A stretch of 64,000 nt of DNA from an uncultured Kushneria sp. (GCF_947497025.1 NZ_CANMFC010000001.1:124001-188000); one strand, 5' to 3'. Shown: positions 43,636 through 53,810, counted from the first letter of the stretch. Numbers and translations: made by a program. Notes: a model not told the origin generated them from the letters alone.

Positions 43636-44526
43636 ATGGTGACCGAGCGCGCGCGCCGACAATATCTCGAGGCCATGGGTATTCACCTGTGGGTGGCTCG
43701 GCATCCGTTGCCCAACGCGCTGGCATCCTCTCTGCCGGAAGTGGAAGAGGTCGCGGACAGCCGGAATGTCCCGCTGGATCATCATCAGCGTCTGCACGCC
43801 CTGATTGATGAATTCGATCGTCCCGAGGCCACTCCCGAGCCTAAAACGCCCTCACCGGAAGTGACCCCGCATGATACGGCCAGGCCGGTGCGTTCGATCA
43901 AGGCGCTGCTCGATACCGACAAGGGTAAGCAGGACAACGTCCCGGTCACCGTTCCGGCGGCGCGTTCTTCAGCGGCGGTTGCCGAAGAGGACAGCCCCCC
44001 GGCGGCGTCAGAGGTGGCTGAGCCTGTTATCAGGTCGCCCCATGAGCCGCTGCGCTTCTCGCTGCAGGTGGCGGCAATTGATGGCCGCTGGCTGGTGCTG
44101 TTGACGCGTGATGAAGCGCTGACGGCTCAGAAAGAAACGCTGCTGAATGCCATATTTCAGGCCGGGGGGGTTGAGCCTTCTGCACCGCTCTCCTGTCAGC
44201 GGTTTGGCTGGCCCATGATGGAAGGATTGCCGGTCGATGACGCGCTTGATGAGGCGCGTCAGGGATTCAAGGCCTTTCTGGCCGGGCGTCGTGCCCGCGG
44301 CTGGAATCCTGAACGGCTCCTGCTCTTTGGACAGCTTTCGGTGCTTGAAGAGGTACTGGATGTGCACAACGGGCGAAGCCGTGTTCTGGATCTGCCGCTC
44401 TGGCAGGGGCCGGCGCTTGACGCGCTGGATAAGGCCTCATCGCGCCGGGCGCTCTGGGCAGCGATGGGGGAGTGGCGCCGCTGGTGGCAAGCAGACGTCG
44501 AGGGACAGCAAAGCGATGACGCCTGA
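43636..44526 (+). CDS. holD: Probable DNA polymerase III psi subunit (HolD-like, long pseudomonad type)
   Basis: A 296-residue protein directly before rimI, the classic holD position. The N-terminus 'RRQYLEAMGIHLWVARHP' resembles E. coli psi 'RRDWQLQQLGITQWSLRRPG', the segment that binds the clamp loader. The C-terminus 'GPALDALDKASSRRALWAAM' resembles psi 'SPALTDLRANPTARAALWQQ'. Between them is a low-complexity Pro/Glu/Ser linker (about 60-130) and a globular part. Pseudomonas psi is also about 280-310 residues. The role would be linking chi/SSB to the clamp loader. It overlaps rimI by 11 bases. Confidence 0.75.
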   Translation: MVTERARRQYLEAMGIHLWVARHPLPNALASSLPEVEEVADSRNVPLDHHQRLHALIDEFDRPEATPEPKTPSPEVTPHDTARPVRSIKALLDTDKGKQDNVPVTVPAARSSAAVAEEDSPPAASEVAEPVIRSPHEPLRFSLQVAAIDGRWLVLLTRDEALTAQKETLLNAIFQAGGVEPSAPLSCQRFGWPMMEGLPVDDALDEARQGFKAFLAGRRARGWNPERLLLFGQLSVLEEVLDVHNGRSRVLDLPLWQGPALDALDKASSRRALWAAMGEWRRWWQADVEGQQSDDA

Positions 44527-44998
44527 ATCGGTCAGTGATGTTGAGGCGCTGGCGGCGCTGGATGCCCGGGCCCGAGGCCCTGATGCCTGGTCGTTGGCCC
44601 GCTTTGAGGCGCTGGCAAGCGATCAGGAATACCAATTGACGGGCATTGTCGATAACAATACGCAGGCATTGCTGGCCTTTGCCGTGGTCTCGGTGGGGCC
44701 TTTTGATCTTGAGCTTGAAATGATTGCGGTAGACCCGAACCATCGACGCCGGGGGCTGGCCGGCCGACTGATCGTTGCCATGATCGAGCAGGGAGAAGCG
44801 AGGGGGCTTGAGCGGGTGCTACTGGAGGTGCGAGCCGGCAATGGCGCGGCACAGGCACTTTACGAACGTCATGGCTTTGAAGTGGACGGGCGCCGGGCAG
44901 GCTATTATCCGCAGGCTTCAGGCGGGCGCGAGGACGCGATATTGATGTCGCGTCCTCTCACGCACCAGGAGCAGGGCGCCGAAAGACCTGCTCAGTAG
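44516..44998 (+). CDS. rimI: Ribosomal protein S18 alanine N-acetyltransferase RimI
   Basis: A 160-residue GNAT acetyltransferase acting on the N-terminus of S18 and, in some species, other proteins. The acetyl-CoA loop is 'VDPNHRRRGLAGRLI'. 'NGAAQALYERHGFEVDGRRA' and 'GYYP' are the RimI signature, with catalytic Glu/Tyr residues. The start at 44516 gives a normal length; the frame stays open further upstream only because it runs inside the preceding gene. It overlaps the holD-like gene by 11 bases. Confidence 0.92.
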   Translation: MTPESVSDVEALAALDARARGPDAWSLARFEALASDQEYQLTGIVDNNTQALLAFAVVSVGPFDLELEMIAVDPNHRRRGLAGRLIVAMIEQGEARGLERVLLEVRAGNGAAQALYERHGFEVDGRRAGYYPQASGGREDAILMSRPLTHQEQGAERPAQ

Positions 44999-45219
44999 GA
45001 GGGGCTGGCGGCCGGAGCTTCAGGGGCCGGCGTAGTGCTGGCGTCGAGCTCACGGAAACGCTCCAGCAGACTACCCAGACGACTTTCCCACTGCTGACGT
45101 TCGTTTTTCAGACGCTCGTTTTCCTGACGCAGTTCGTCAAGCTCCATGCGCTGCATTTCGATGGTGTCAACGGCAGTATTGACGCGCTGTTCAAGCTGCT
45201 CGAAAAGTTCATTGCTCAT
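44992..45219 (-). CDS. zapB: ZapB-like cell division coiled-coil protein
   Basis: 75 residues, almost entirely coiled coil. The N-terminus 'MSNELFEQLEQRVNTAVDTI' matches E. coli ZapB ('[20 protein letters not shown]'), and 'WESRLGSLLERF' matches its C-terminus. The middle is about three heptads shorter, with an added Pro/Ala tail 'TPAPEAPAASPSY'. ZapB bridges the Z ring, via ZapA, to MatP/chromosome. SlyX was considered because of the similar tail, but the N-terminus fits ZapB. AGGAG precedes the ATG. It lies downstream of rsmD on the same strand, and its end overlaps rimI by seven bases. Confidence 0.82.
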   Translation of the reverse strand: MSNELFEQLEQRVNTAVDTIEMQRMELDELRQENERLKNERQQWESRLGSLLERFRELDASTTPAPEAPAASPSY

Positions 45220-45278
45220 GCTGTACTCCTGATACAGATATTAAGGCGAAGTGCCGCCCTGCATGGCCCGGATCGGGT

Positions 45279-45314
45279 GCCGGCGCGCGCGCAGGCCAGA
45301 CTACGCGCGCCGGC
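45279..45314 (-). other. GC-rich inverted repeat between rsmD and zapB
   Basis: GCCGGCGCGCG and CGCGCGCCGGC form an 11-bp perfect stem in the 120-bp gap. No T-tract follows. It may reduce read-through from rsmD into zapB. Confidence 0.5.
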
Positions 45315-45339
45315 GCGCGGCGGCAAGAGGGTGGCCTTG

Positions 45340-45960
45340 TTATTGCGCGCTTTCACGTCGATAAAGTCGGGTGTGGCTGTCGCCGGCCCGGGTCTCGCGG
45401 ATCAGGTACCAGCCGATGGGCAGCTGCGGAATCAGGCCGGCCTCGGTTTCGACATGAATCAGGGCATTTTCGGTCAACCAGCCCTCCTGCTCAAGGCGCT
45501 GACAGCAGTTAGTGATCAGGTCCTGTCGAAAGGGTGGATCCAGAAAGACCAGATCGAAGGGCCTGGCAGGGCGCGTGTCCAGAAAGGCGTCAGCGTTTTG
45601 GTGATGGACCGGCATCGTGACCTCAAGCGTTGCCAGATTCTGTGAGATCTGGCGAGCGACCTGGCGGTCTGCCTCGACAAACTGGACATCGCCGGCACCG
45701 CGCGAGAGCGCCTCGAGCCCCAGGGCACCGGTACCGGCAAACAGATCGAGCACGCGAGTACGGCTGTCGATCTCGGTTGCCAGCCAGTTAAACAGCGTCT
45801 CGCGCACGCGATCCGGCGTTGGTCGCAGATCCGGATGAACAAGTACGGGCAACAGGCGCCGACGAAATCGGCCGCCAATCAGTCTCAGGCGGCCGCTGCC
45901 CGTGCGGGCCCTGCCCTGGCGTTGATCCTGTCCTGATGTGCCGTGCCGCTGTCGCCTCAT
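45340..45960 (-). CDS. rsmD: 16S rRNA (guanine966-N2)-methyltransferase RsmD
   Basis: A 206-residue SAM-dependent enzyme acting on helix 31 of 16S rRNA. It contains 'GGRFRRRLLPVL', 'LRPTPDRVRETLFNWL', the SAM-binding loop 'VLDLFAGTGALGLEALSRGA' and catalytic motif IV 'LVFLDPPF'. A basic, Gly/Arg/Gln-rich N-terminal extension of about 25 residues precedes the domain. AAGGGC lies before the ATG. Divergent from ftsY, as in E. coli. Confidence 0.94.
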   Translation of the reverse strand: MRRQRHGTSGQDQRQGRARTGSGRLRLIGGRFRRRLLPVLVHPDLRPTPDRVRETLFNWLATEIDSRTRVLDLFAGTGALGLEALSRGAGDVQFVEADRQVARQISQNLATLEVTMPVHHQNADAFLDTRPARPFDLVFLDPPFRQDLITNCCQRLEQEGWLTENALIHVETEAGLIPQLPIGWYLIRETRAGDSHTRLYRRESAQ

Positions 45961-46166
45961 GTGCCCTTAAAGCCTCGGTAGGTGAAAATATGCTGCCAGT
46001 GCCGGTCAGTACGATTGGCGGGAAGCGCAGCAATCATTGCCGGGTGTGCCATCCTCGGATGGCGTGCACGGATTGTACCGGCGAGCCGTGCTTGAGTGGT
46101 AGGATGCGGTATCAAATGACGGCTCGACCGTCTTTTTCCGATGGATCAATCGCGACGATATAGCCC

Positions 46167-47726
46167 ATGTTTGGTTTTTTTAAGCGCAAGAAGCAGCGCC
46201 GCGATCAGCAGGATCGCGAAGAGCAGCAGCAACTGGAGCAGCAGGCGCCGACGCCTGAAGCCGAAGACACCAGAGAAAAGCCCCCTGAACCGCCTGTCGT
46301 CGAGACCGAACCGGAGCCGGAGCCCGTTGTTGAGCCCGAACCGGAACCGGTGGTCGAGCGTGAGCCGGAGCCCGTCGTTGAGCCCGAACCGGAGCCGGTG
46401 GTCGAGCGTGAGCCCGAGCCCGTTGTTGAGCCCGAACCGGAACCGGTGGTCGAGCGTGAGCCGGAGCCCGTCGTTGAGCCCGAACCGGAGCCGGTGGTCG
46501 AGCGTGAGCCCGAGCCCGTTGTTGAGCCCGAACCGGAACCGATGGTCGAGCGTGAGCCGGAGCCCGTCGTTGAGCCCGAACCGGAACCGGTGGTTGAGCA
46601 AGAGCCTGAGCCTGCTCAGGAGCATCCGTCCGAAATCACGGAGACTCCGGAAGAGATAGCGCCCGGCACCGCTTCGGAAGTCACGACGCCTGCACGTAAC
46701 CGCGGTCGCGACAAGCCGCGCCGGGCCCGATATGACACGGCCATTGAAGTTGGCCCTGAAACCGCTGATGAGCAAAGTGATATCGCCGGCGCCAAAAAGG
46801 GCTGGTTTTCACGCATGCGTCAGGGGCTTGGCAAGACACGCTCCAACCTGACCGACGGTCTGGCAACACTGCTGCTGGGTCACAAGGAAATTGACGATGA
46901 TCTGCTGGAAGAACTCGAAACGCAGCTTCTGATGGCTGACGTGGGCGTTGCGGCGACCAGTGACATCATGGCAAGCCTGGAAGAGCGTATCTCCCGGCGT
47001 GAGCTCAAAAATGTCGATGCACTCTACAAGGCGCTGCAGGAAGAGCTGTCCCGGATGCTCGAGCCGGTGGCCAAACCGCTGCGCCTGCCGCCGAAGGGGG
47101 AAGGGCCGTTCGTGATTCTGATGGTGGGCGTCAACGGCGTGGGCAAGACCACGACCATCGGCAAGCTGACCCAGCGTTTTCAGCGCCAGGGCCGTAGCGT
47201 CATGCTGGCCGCCGGGGATACCTTCCGCGCGGCCGCCGTTGAGCAGCTACAGGTCTGGGGCGAGCGTAACGATGTGCCGGTGATTGCCCAGCACACCGGT
47301 GCCGACAGTGCCTCCGTCATTTATGACGCGGTATCGGCGGCGAAGGCGCGCGGGATTGACGTGCTGATTGCCGATACGGCCGGCCGGTTGCACAACAAGG
47401 GCCATCTCATGGATGAGCTCAGCAAGGTACAGCGTGTCATGGCCAGGCTGGACGCCCAGGCTCCGCACGAGGTCATGCTGGTCCTCGATGCCGGTACGGG
47501 CCAGAACGCGATCTCTCAGGCCGAAACCTTCAATCAGGCGGTGCCCGTCACCGGCATCACCCTGACCAAGCTGGACGGTACGGCCAAGGGCGGCATCATC
47601 TTTGCCATTGCCAAGCAGCTGGGAACCCCCATTCGCTACATCGGCGTGGGAGAGACGCTGGATGATTTGCGACCCTTCGAGGCTGAAGACTTCGTGGGGG
47701 CTCTCTTTGACCGGGACGGCAGCTGA
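46167..47726 (+). CDS. ftsY: Signal recognition particle receptor FtsY
   Basis: A 519-residue SRP receptor GTPase. It begins '[15 protein letters not shown]', the basic membrane-contacting start. Residues about 50-145 are an acidic Pro/Glu/Val repeat encoded by six 48-bp units. The NG domain follows: '[20 protein letters not shown]' near 210, P-loop '[14 protein letters not shown]' (about 313), '[16 protein letters not shown]' and '[10 protein letters not shown]'. It ends '[11 protein letters not shown]', the FtsY signature. It partners Ffh, also in this window. The ftsEX genes follow at once. Confidence 0.96.
   Translation: MFGFFKRKKQRRDQQDREEQQQLEQQAPTPEAEDTREKPPEPPVVETEPEPEPVVEPEPEPVVEREPEPVVEPEPEPVVEREPEPVVEPEPEPVVEREPEPVVEPEPEPVVEREPEPVVEPEPEPMVEREPEPVVEPEPEPVVEQEPEPAQEHPSEITETPEEIAPGTASEVTTPARNRGRDKPRRARYDTAIEVGPETADEQSDIAGAKKGWFSRMRQGLGKTRSNLTDGLATLLLGHKEIDDDLLEELETQLLMADVGVAATSDIMASLEERISRRELKNVDALYKALQEELSRMLEPVAKPLRLPPKGEGPFVILMVGVNGVGKTTTIGKLTQRFQRQGRSVMLAAGDTFRAAAVEQLQVWGERNDVPVIAQHTGADSASVIYDAVSAAKARGIDVLIADTAGRLHNKGHLMDELSKVQRVMARLDAQAPHEVMLVLDAGTGQNAISQAETFNQAVPVTGITLTKLDGTAKGGIIFAIAKQLGTPIRYIGVGETLDDLRPFEAEDFVGALFDRDGS
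46314..46601 (+). repeat. Six-unit 48-bp minisatellite inside ftsY
   Basis: Six tandem 48-bp units encode 16 residues each (pattern [16 protein letters not shown]). Units alternate two synonymous variants (GTTGTT versus GTCGTT; GAACCG versus GAGCCG), so the true period is 96 bp. All units are in frame. The last two carry edge substitutions. Confidence 0.93.
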
Positions 47727-47732
47727 TTTCTC

Positions 47733-48407
47733 ATGGCCATGATCGAGTTTGCGCATGTCGGCAAGCGCTATGGCGGTCGTTTCGAGGCGCTGGCCGATCT
47801 CAATTTCACCGTGCAGCGCGGTGAAATGGTGTTTCTTACCGGGCACTCCGGTGCCGGGAAAAGTTCGGTCCTGCGCCTTCTCATGGCGTTGGAGCGGCCT
47901 TCCCGGGGCCGCATTGTCGTGGCCGGTCATGACATCACCAGCCTTCATGTCTCGCAGATTCCGTTTTATCGGCGCCAGATCGGGGTGGTCTATCAAAACC
48001 ACCAGCTGCTTTTTGATCGCAGCGTGTTCGATAACGTGGCCCTGCCGTTGATCATCCAGGGCGCCACGCCTCAGGATGCCCGGCGCCGGGTGCATGCCGC
48101 GCTCGACAAGATCGGTCTTTTGCATCGCGAAAAGGCGCTGCCCATCGAGCTTTCCGGCGGTGAACAGCAGCGCGTCGGCATTGCCCGCGCGGTCGTGAAC
48201 AAGCCGGCCATGCTGCTGGCAGACGAGCCGACCGGTAACCTGGACCCGCAGCTGTCGGCCGATATCATGCGTCTTTTCGAGGACTTCAATCGCATCGGGA
48301 CAACCGTACTGCTGGCCAGTCACGATCTGGCACTGATCGCCCGGCTCAGGCATCGGGTGCTCAAGCTGCGCGATGGCCGACTGGTCGGTGATGAGGAGGC
48401 TGCATGA
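47733..48407 (+). CDS. ftsE: Cell division ATP-binding protein FtsE
   Basis: A 224-residue ABC ATPase that works with FtsX to activate periplasmic amidases during septation. Walker A '[14 protein letters not shown]', Q-loop '[11 protein letters not shown]', signature '[15 protein letters not shown]' and Walker B '[12 protein letters not shown]' are present. Its stop overlaps the ftsX ATG (ATGA). Second gene of the ftsYEX cluster, six bases after ftsY. Confidence 0.96.
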   Translation: MAMIEFAHVGKRYGGRFEALADLNFTVQRGEMVFLTGHSGAGKSSVLRLLMALERPSRGRIVVAGHDITSLHVSQIPFYRRQIGVVYQNHQLLFDRSVFDNVALPLIIQGATPQDARRRVHAALDKIGLLHREKALPIELSGGEQQRVGIARAVVNKPAMLLADEPTGNLDPQLSADIMRLFEDFNRIGTTVLLASHDLALIARLRHRVLKLRDGRLVGDEEAA

Positions 48408-49429
48408 GCCAGAAACCACGTCGCCGCTCAACCAACGACAAGACGTCCCGTCGCCCTGCACCCGACACCGAGAAGTCCCGTCGCGGAGCACGTTCCCACC
48501 AGATCACCTTTGAAAGCCGCTCACGCGCCTGGCGTCGCCATCATGAGCAGATGGCCGTGGACAGCCTTCACCGTCTGCGCTGTCGGCCGCTGTCGAGTCT
48601 CATGACCATGATGGCGATTGCCATCGCGATGGTATTGCCGGCAAGCCTCTGGCTGGCGCTGGGCAGTGCTCAGCTTCTGGACAGCAATCTGGATGACAGC
48701 GCCCGCATGACGCTCTACCTGAACCCGGCGCTGTCGGAATCCCAAGCCATGGACATTACCGATCAGGTGCGCGGCGAAAGCGACATCGCGTCCACCGAGC
48801 TGATCACGGCCGCCGCCGGCCTTGAAAGCTTTCAGCAGCGCCTGGGCATGAATGATGCCCTGGCCATGATGGATGATAATCCTCTGCCGGCGACCATACT
48901 GGTACAGCCGCGCTCGCGCGACCCGAAGGCGGCGCAGGAACTGGCCGAACGGCTTGGCAAAATCGATGGCGTGACCGATGCGCGTCTGGACATGGCCTGG
49001 CTTGAGCGACTGCGTCAGCTCAGTGAGCTGGGACGTCGTGTCGTGCTGGCCTTTGGCGTGCTGTTCGCTCTTGGCGTACTGCTGGTGGTAGGCAATACCA
49101 TTCGGCTGGCGGTCGAAAGCCGTCGTCAGGAGATCGAGGTAGTGACCCTGATTGGTGCCACGCATGCTTTCGTACGACGCCCGTTTCTTTACGTTGGCGT
49201 CTGGTACGGACTCGGTGGCGGCATTCTGGCGCTGATCCTGCTGACGCTGGGGAGAGAATGGCTCTCGGCCCCCATCGATATGCTGGCCTCCGGATTCGGC
49301 AGTCACTTTACCCTGCCGGGTATCGGGCCTGGTGGATCGGTTTTGTTGCTGATCTGTAGTACCATGCTGGGACTTATAGGCGCATGGCTTGCCGTCAGTC
49401 GCCATCTGGCAGACATCAGCCCGCGTTGA
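48404..49429 (+). CDS. ftsX: Cell division protein FtsX
   Basis: A 341-residue inner-membrane partner of FtsE. A basic cytoplasmic tail of about 60 residues ('KPRRRSTNDKTSRRPAPD') precedes transmembrane helix 1 ('LMTMMAIAIAMVLPASLWLA'). A periplasmic domain, which binds EnvC-type activators, covers about 90-205. Three further helices follow ('VVLAFGVLFALGVLLVVGN', 'GLGGGILALILLTLG', 'VLLLICSTMLGLIGAWLA'), making a four-helix FtsX permease fold. Coupled to ftsE by overlap. Confidence 0.95.
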   Translation: MSQKPRRRSTNDKTSRRPAPDTEKSRRGARSHQITFESRSRAWRRHHEQMAVDSLHRLRCRPLSSLMTMMAIAIAMVLPASLWLALGSAQLLDSNLDDSARMTLYLNPALSESQAMDITDQVRGESDIASTELITAAAGLESFQQRLGMNDALAMMDDNPLPATILVQPRSRDPKAAQELAERLGKIDGVTDARLDMAWLERLRQLSELGRRVVLAFGVLFALGVLLVVGNTIRLAVESRRQEIEVVTLIGATHAFVRRPFLYVGVWYGLGGGILALILLTLGREWLSAPIDMLASGFGSHFTLPGIGPGGSVLLLICSTMLGLIGAWLAVSRHLADISPR

Positions 49430-49492
49430 AATGATGAACACACATGGCCGATAAAGCCGTGACGCGGGAAACAAAGCACCATTACCATGGTC

Positions 49493-49498
49493 TATAAT
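49493..49498 (+). promoter_or_regulatory. rpoH -10 element within overlapping dyads
   Basis: TATAAT lies 43 bp before the rpoH ATG. Inverted repeats CCATTA (49479-49484) / TAATGG (49495-49500) and TACCAT (49483-49488) / ATGGTA (49497-49502) surround it, suggesting a protein-binding site on the promoter. No good -35 was seen. Confidence 0.5.
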
Positions 49499-49541
49499 GG
49501 TAGATAATTACCAGCCAGGGACCAGGGGAGACCGTTTAAAC

Positions 49542-50414
49542 ATGAGTACCAGTCTTCAGCCTATCGGTCATCTTTCGCCGGGCAATGACCTGAACGGCTA
49601 TATTCAGGCAGTCAATCGTATTCCCATACTGACCGTGGACGAGGAAAGAGATCTTGCCACGCGTCTGCACACCGACAGTGACATTGAAGCCGCCCGTCGC
49701 CTTGTCATGTCGCATCTGAGATTTGTGGTGCATATCGCTCGCAGCTATTCCGGCTACGGCCTGCCACAGGCAGACCTGATCCAAGAAGGCAACGTGGGTC
49801 TGATGAAGGCCGTCAAGCGTTTTGATCCAGCTCAGGGCGTGCGTCTTGTCTCCTTTGCCGTGCACTGGATCAAGGCCGAGATTCACGAGTTCGTGCTGCG
49901 CAACTGGCGCATCGTCAAGGTGGCCACCACCAAGGCGCAGCGAAAGCTGTTTTTCAATCTGCGTAGTGCCAAGAAGCGCCTGTCCTGGCTGAACAATGAC
50001 GAAGTGGATGCCATTGCTCACGATCTGGACGTCAAGCCGGAAGCCGTGCGTGAGATGGAAGGGCGTCTGTCGGCATTTGATGCCGGTTTCGATCCGGCGC
50101 CCGGCAGTGAGGATGACGAGCAGAGCTATCAGTCGCCGTCGCAGTATCTGGAAGATGGCCGCTCTGACCCGGCGCTGTCGCTGGAAGAGTCCGACTGGCA
50201 GGATCGCTCCTCGCAGCAGCTGCGTGAGGCACTGGCAAGGCTGGACGATCGCTCACGCGACATCCTGCAGCGCCGCTGGCTGGCCGAGCAGAAATCCACC
50301 CTGCACGAACTGGCGGACACCTATGGGGTTTCTGCCGAGCGCATTCGCCAGCTTGAAAAGAACGCCATGAAAAAACTTAAGCAGGCGATTGGCGAATCTG
50401 CTGAAGTGGCCTGA
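49542..50414 (+). CDS. rpoH: RNA polymerase heat-shock sigma factor RpoH (sigma-32)
   Basis: A 290-residue sigma factor directing heat-shock transcription. Region 2 has '[20 protein letters not shown]' and '[19 protein letters not shown]'. The RpoH box '[15 protein letters not shown]' (about 130-145), specific to sigma-32, is present. Region 4 has '[20 protein letters not shown]' followed by '[10 protein letters not shown]'. I used the ATG at 49542, which gives the family N-terminus; an upstream in-frame start at 49497 would lie on the promoter. It follows ftsX, as in enterics. Confidence 0.96.
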   Translation: MSTSLQPIGHLSPGNDLNGYIQAVNRIPILTVDEERDLATRLHTDSDIEAARRLVMSHLRFVVHIARSYSGYGLPQADLIQEGNVGLMKAVKRFDPAQGVRLVSFAVHWIKAEIHEFVLRNWRIVKVATTKAQRKLFFNLRSAKKRLSWLNNDEVDAIAHDLDVKPEAVREMEGRLSAFDAGFDPAPGSEDDEQSYQSPSQYLEDGRSDPALSLEESDWQDRSSQQLREALARLDDRSRDILQRRWLAEQKSTLHELADTYGVSAERIRQLEKNAMKKLKQAIGESAEVA

Positions 50415-50465
50415 TCATGTCGTTGTAGATCTCATACTAAAGATTGTTTTTGGCGCAAAAGTTGA

Positions 50466-50497
50466 CCCCGGGCTCCCAAGGCCCGGGGTTTTGCTTT
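50466..50497 (+). terminator. Rho-independent terminator of rpoH
   Basis: CCCCGGGC / GCCCGGGG eight-bp stem with a seven-base loop, then TTTTGCTTT. Confidence 0.9.
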
Positions 50498-50596
50498 ACG
50501 GTCATGCTTCATGAAAAAAAATGATGTTTCATATTCTCAATGACTTGTTGTGATGATCATCAAATGATTTTCTGTTGCTGCCTTGAGCGCTGATTG

Positions 50597-52069
50597 ATGT
50601 CTATCCCTGCATTTTCCCGTAAAACAAAAAATACAATGCCGCCGCGAGTGCCTCCGATACTGGTGACGCTCTATCGTTTGCTGTTTGCCCTGTCGCTGGC
50701 AGCGATCTGTTGGCTCTGGTGGCAGGGATATATGGACGTCGGCACGCTGGCCATGGGCCTGCTGCTGTGGCTTTACTGTCTCAAGCAGGGGAAGAGGCTC
50801 GTATTAAAAGGTTGTCACCAGTTTCGCCTGAAACGGGGTACCCCTGCTGATGTCGATCAAACTGTCAGTGAGCTCCAGGGCGTTGTGTACTGTTATTGCC
50901 ACGATGAGCAACAGTATCGCTATCTGAATAATGCTGCGACGCCGATGCCGGGGCCATGGCATCAAAGCTGTCTACTGCCCGGCTGCGCCTTTGACGCCTT
51001 GGTCCATCCCGATGATCGAGCGTCGCTGAAAAGCGCTCGCCATCTTTCTCTGCGCCGGGGATATTTCGAGCATACCTATCGTCTGATTCATGGCGCGTCC
51101 GAGCAACGGGTATTGGATCGAGGCGTTATCCTGCGCCGTGACGGAAGAGTCGAGTGTCACGGTCTTTTGGTGGACATCAGTCAGCTCGAAGAGATCAATG
51201 CGCCGCTGGAGGAGGAAGGGAAATACCCCCGGGCCGGGGTTGCCACGCCTTCTCGGAGCGATGCCGGCGCCTGTCTTGCGCTGTCTGCCGCCGAGAAAAC
51301 GCCAGGTGTGACGCCTGCCTCGCTGCGCCAGGCCATGACGGATGAGCAGCTGCGGCTGGTGTATCAGCCTCAGGTTGATGGTCGCGACCAGCGTGTTGTC
51401 GGTTTCGAAGTTCTGCTGAGATGGCATCATCCCGAGCATGGCGATATCCCCCCCTCGATCTTTATTCCCATGGCCGAATCGATGGGCATCATGCCGGCGC
51501 TGGGTAACTGGATCATTGACAGGGTATGTCGGCAGATCAGCGGCTGGCGGGCGCAGGGTTATCAGGTACCGGTCGTGGGCATCAACGTATCCGTTTTGCA
51601 GCTTGATCGAGCCCTGCTGACCCACGTCGCGCAGGTGCTGGCCGCCCATCAACTGGAGGGCGGCTGTCTGGAGTTCGAGATCACCGAAAGCCGCATGATG
51701 CAAAATTTTGACGAGTGCGTGCATGTCATTTCAAAACTGCGACAGCAGGGCATCGGAATTGCACTGGACGATTTCGGGACCGGCTATTCATCACTGGACA
51801 AGCTGGCGCTGCTGCCGCTGGATCGTCTCAAACTGGACAAGAGTTTTGTGACGGCGCTCACCGACGCCAGCCACGGATACCACATGATCGAGGCCATCGT
51901 GCGGCTGGCGCACTTGTTGCGCCTGACGGTTGTGGCAGAAGGTGTCGAGACGCGCCGTCAGCAGCATCTGCTCAACGAGCTGGGATGCGAGATTCTGCAG
52001 GGCTATCTGTTTGGTGCCGGGGTCGAGGCCGACACGGCAATCAGATACCTGAAGAGAGGTCCGGATTGA
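50597..52069 (+). CDS. EAL-domain cyclic-di-GMP phosphodiesterase with PAS sensor
   Basis: A 490-residue membrane protein. Two transmembrane helices occur in the first 60 residues. A PAS-like domain (about 90-200) ends with 'LVHPDDRASLKSAR' and a PAC-like stretch. The EAL domain (about 245-490) looks active: 'EVLLRW' (catalytic Glu), 'GINVSVLQL', 'EITESRMMQ', 'LDDFGTGYSSLDKL', 'LKLDKSFV', 'VAEGVET' and 'LQGYLFG'. No GGDEF domain is present, so it should only degrade c-di-GMP. The start is ATG 50597 (a TTG lies one codon earlier). Its end overlaps slmA by 29 bases, tail to tail. Confidence 0.92.
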   Translation: MSIPAFSRKTKNTMPPRVPPILVTLYRLLFALSLAAICWLWWQGYMDVGTLAMGLLLWLYCLKQGKRLVLKGCHQFRLKRGTPADVDQTVSELQGVVYCYCHDEQQYRYLNNAATPMPGPWHQSCLLPGCAFDALVHPDDRASLKSARHLSLRRGYFEHTYRLIHGASEQRVLDRGVILRRDGRVECHGLLVDISQLEEINAPLEEEGKYPRAGVATPSRSDAGACLALSAAEKTPGVTPASLRQAMTDEQLRLVYQPQVDGRDQRVVGFEVLLRWHHPEHGDIPPSIFIPMAESMGIMPALGNWIIDRVCRQISGWRAQGYQVPVVGINVSVLQLDRALLTHVAQVLAAHQLEGGCLEFEITESRMMQNFDECVHVISKLRQQGIGIALDDFGTGYSSLDKLALLPLDRLKLDKSFVTALTDASHGYHMIEAIVRLAHLLRLTVVAEGVETRRQQHLLNELGCEILQGYLFGAGVEADTAIRYLKRGPD

Positions 52070-52676
52070 CGGAGTCGGCTTCAGAGGCCAGGTGGGCACT
52101 CAAAAGCTGCCACTGCTCCTCCCAGTGGTGCTGTGGTGCCCGCCGAAATCCGCTTCTGACGTACTGATTGATACGCCCTTCGGCAACGGCCATGAGAAGA
52201 TTGGCCAGCGCCGATACCCCGATGGTCGGGCGATACCCCTGTTCGATTTCACCGGTTCGAAGGACCTGCTTGAGCTGCGTTTCAAGGCGCTCGAAAAGCT
52301 GAGCCATGCGTGTCTGCAGGCGCTCGTGTTCACCGCTGAGCGCCTCGCCGGTCATGAGACGACAAAGCCCCGGATTTTTATCGGCAAAAATCAGCAGCAA
52401 AGTCACAATACGCTGACAGCGGTCACTGACCTCGCCGGGTTCGCTGACGATCAGCGTGACGCGCTCGAAAAGCGTCTGCTCGATATATTCGATCAGCGCC
52501 TCATACATGCGCGTTTTGCTGGGAAAGTGACGATAAAGCGCGGCTTCTGAAACGCCTACCTCGCGTGCCAGCGCCGCGGTCGTGATGCGTTGACCACGCC
52601 CCTGTTCCAGCATGCGCGCCAGCGCCTGCAGAATCTGATCGCGTCGTGAAAGTTTTTGTTCCCTGGTCATGGCCAT
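52041..52676 (-). CDS. slmA: Nucleoid occlusion factor SlmA
   Basis: A 211-residue TetR-fold protein that binds SBS sites on DNA and blocks FtsZ assembly over the nucleoid. The helix-turn-helix 'RITTAALAREVGVSEAALYR' continues 'HFPSKTRMYEALIE', as in E. coli SlmA. Further family matches are 'NPGLCRLMTGEAL' and 'RMAQLFERLETQLKQVLR'. It starts at ATG 52676, with a second ATG at 52670. No strong ribosome site is visible. The tail overlaps the convergent EAL gene by 29 bases. Confidence 0.94.
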   Translation of the reverse strand: MAMTREQKLSRRDQILQALARMLEQGRGQRITTAALAREVGVSEAALYRHFPSKTRMYEALIEYIEQTLFERVTLIVSEPGEVSDRCQRIVTLLLIFADKNPGLCRLMTGEALSGEHERLQTRMAQLFERLETQLKQVLRTGEIEQGYRPTIGVSALANLLMAVAEGRINQYVRSGFRRAPQHHWEEQWQLLSAHLASEADSVNPDLSSGI

Positions 52677-52755
52677 CTTTTTTATCTGCCAGCAAGGGTG
52701 CCCGGGACGGCCTCTGGCACCCGTGAATGAGGTCATACCCGTAGTGCGCGCGGCA

Positions 52756-53715
<960 letters not shown>

Positions 53716-53810
53716 TCAGGGCCTCATGCGTCATGAAGGCTGTATCGATGGTTCTGTGCCGATAATGCCGGGCCGGCGATACGTTCACGGGCCCGGACTG
53801 ACCCGGTACT

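Noticed and set aside
44237-44515. N-terminal extension of RimI from the open frame
   Set aside because: It lies within the holD-like gene and does not fit RimI length.
46048-46063. GCCATCC-TC-GGATGGC dyad upstream of ftsY
   Set aside because: A seven-bp dyad with a two-base centre could be an operator, but nothing else supports it and no promoter is clearly linked.
46314-46601. CRISPR-like tandem repeat
   Set aside because: Units are contiguous without spacers, keep the reading frame and lie inside the FtsY acidic domain.
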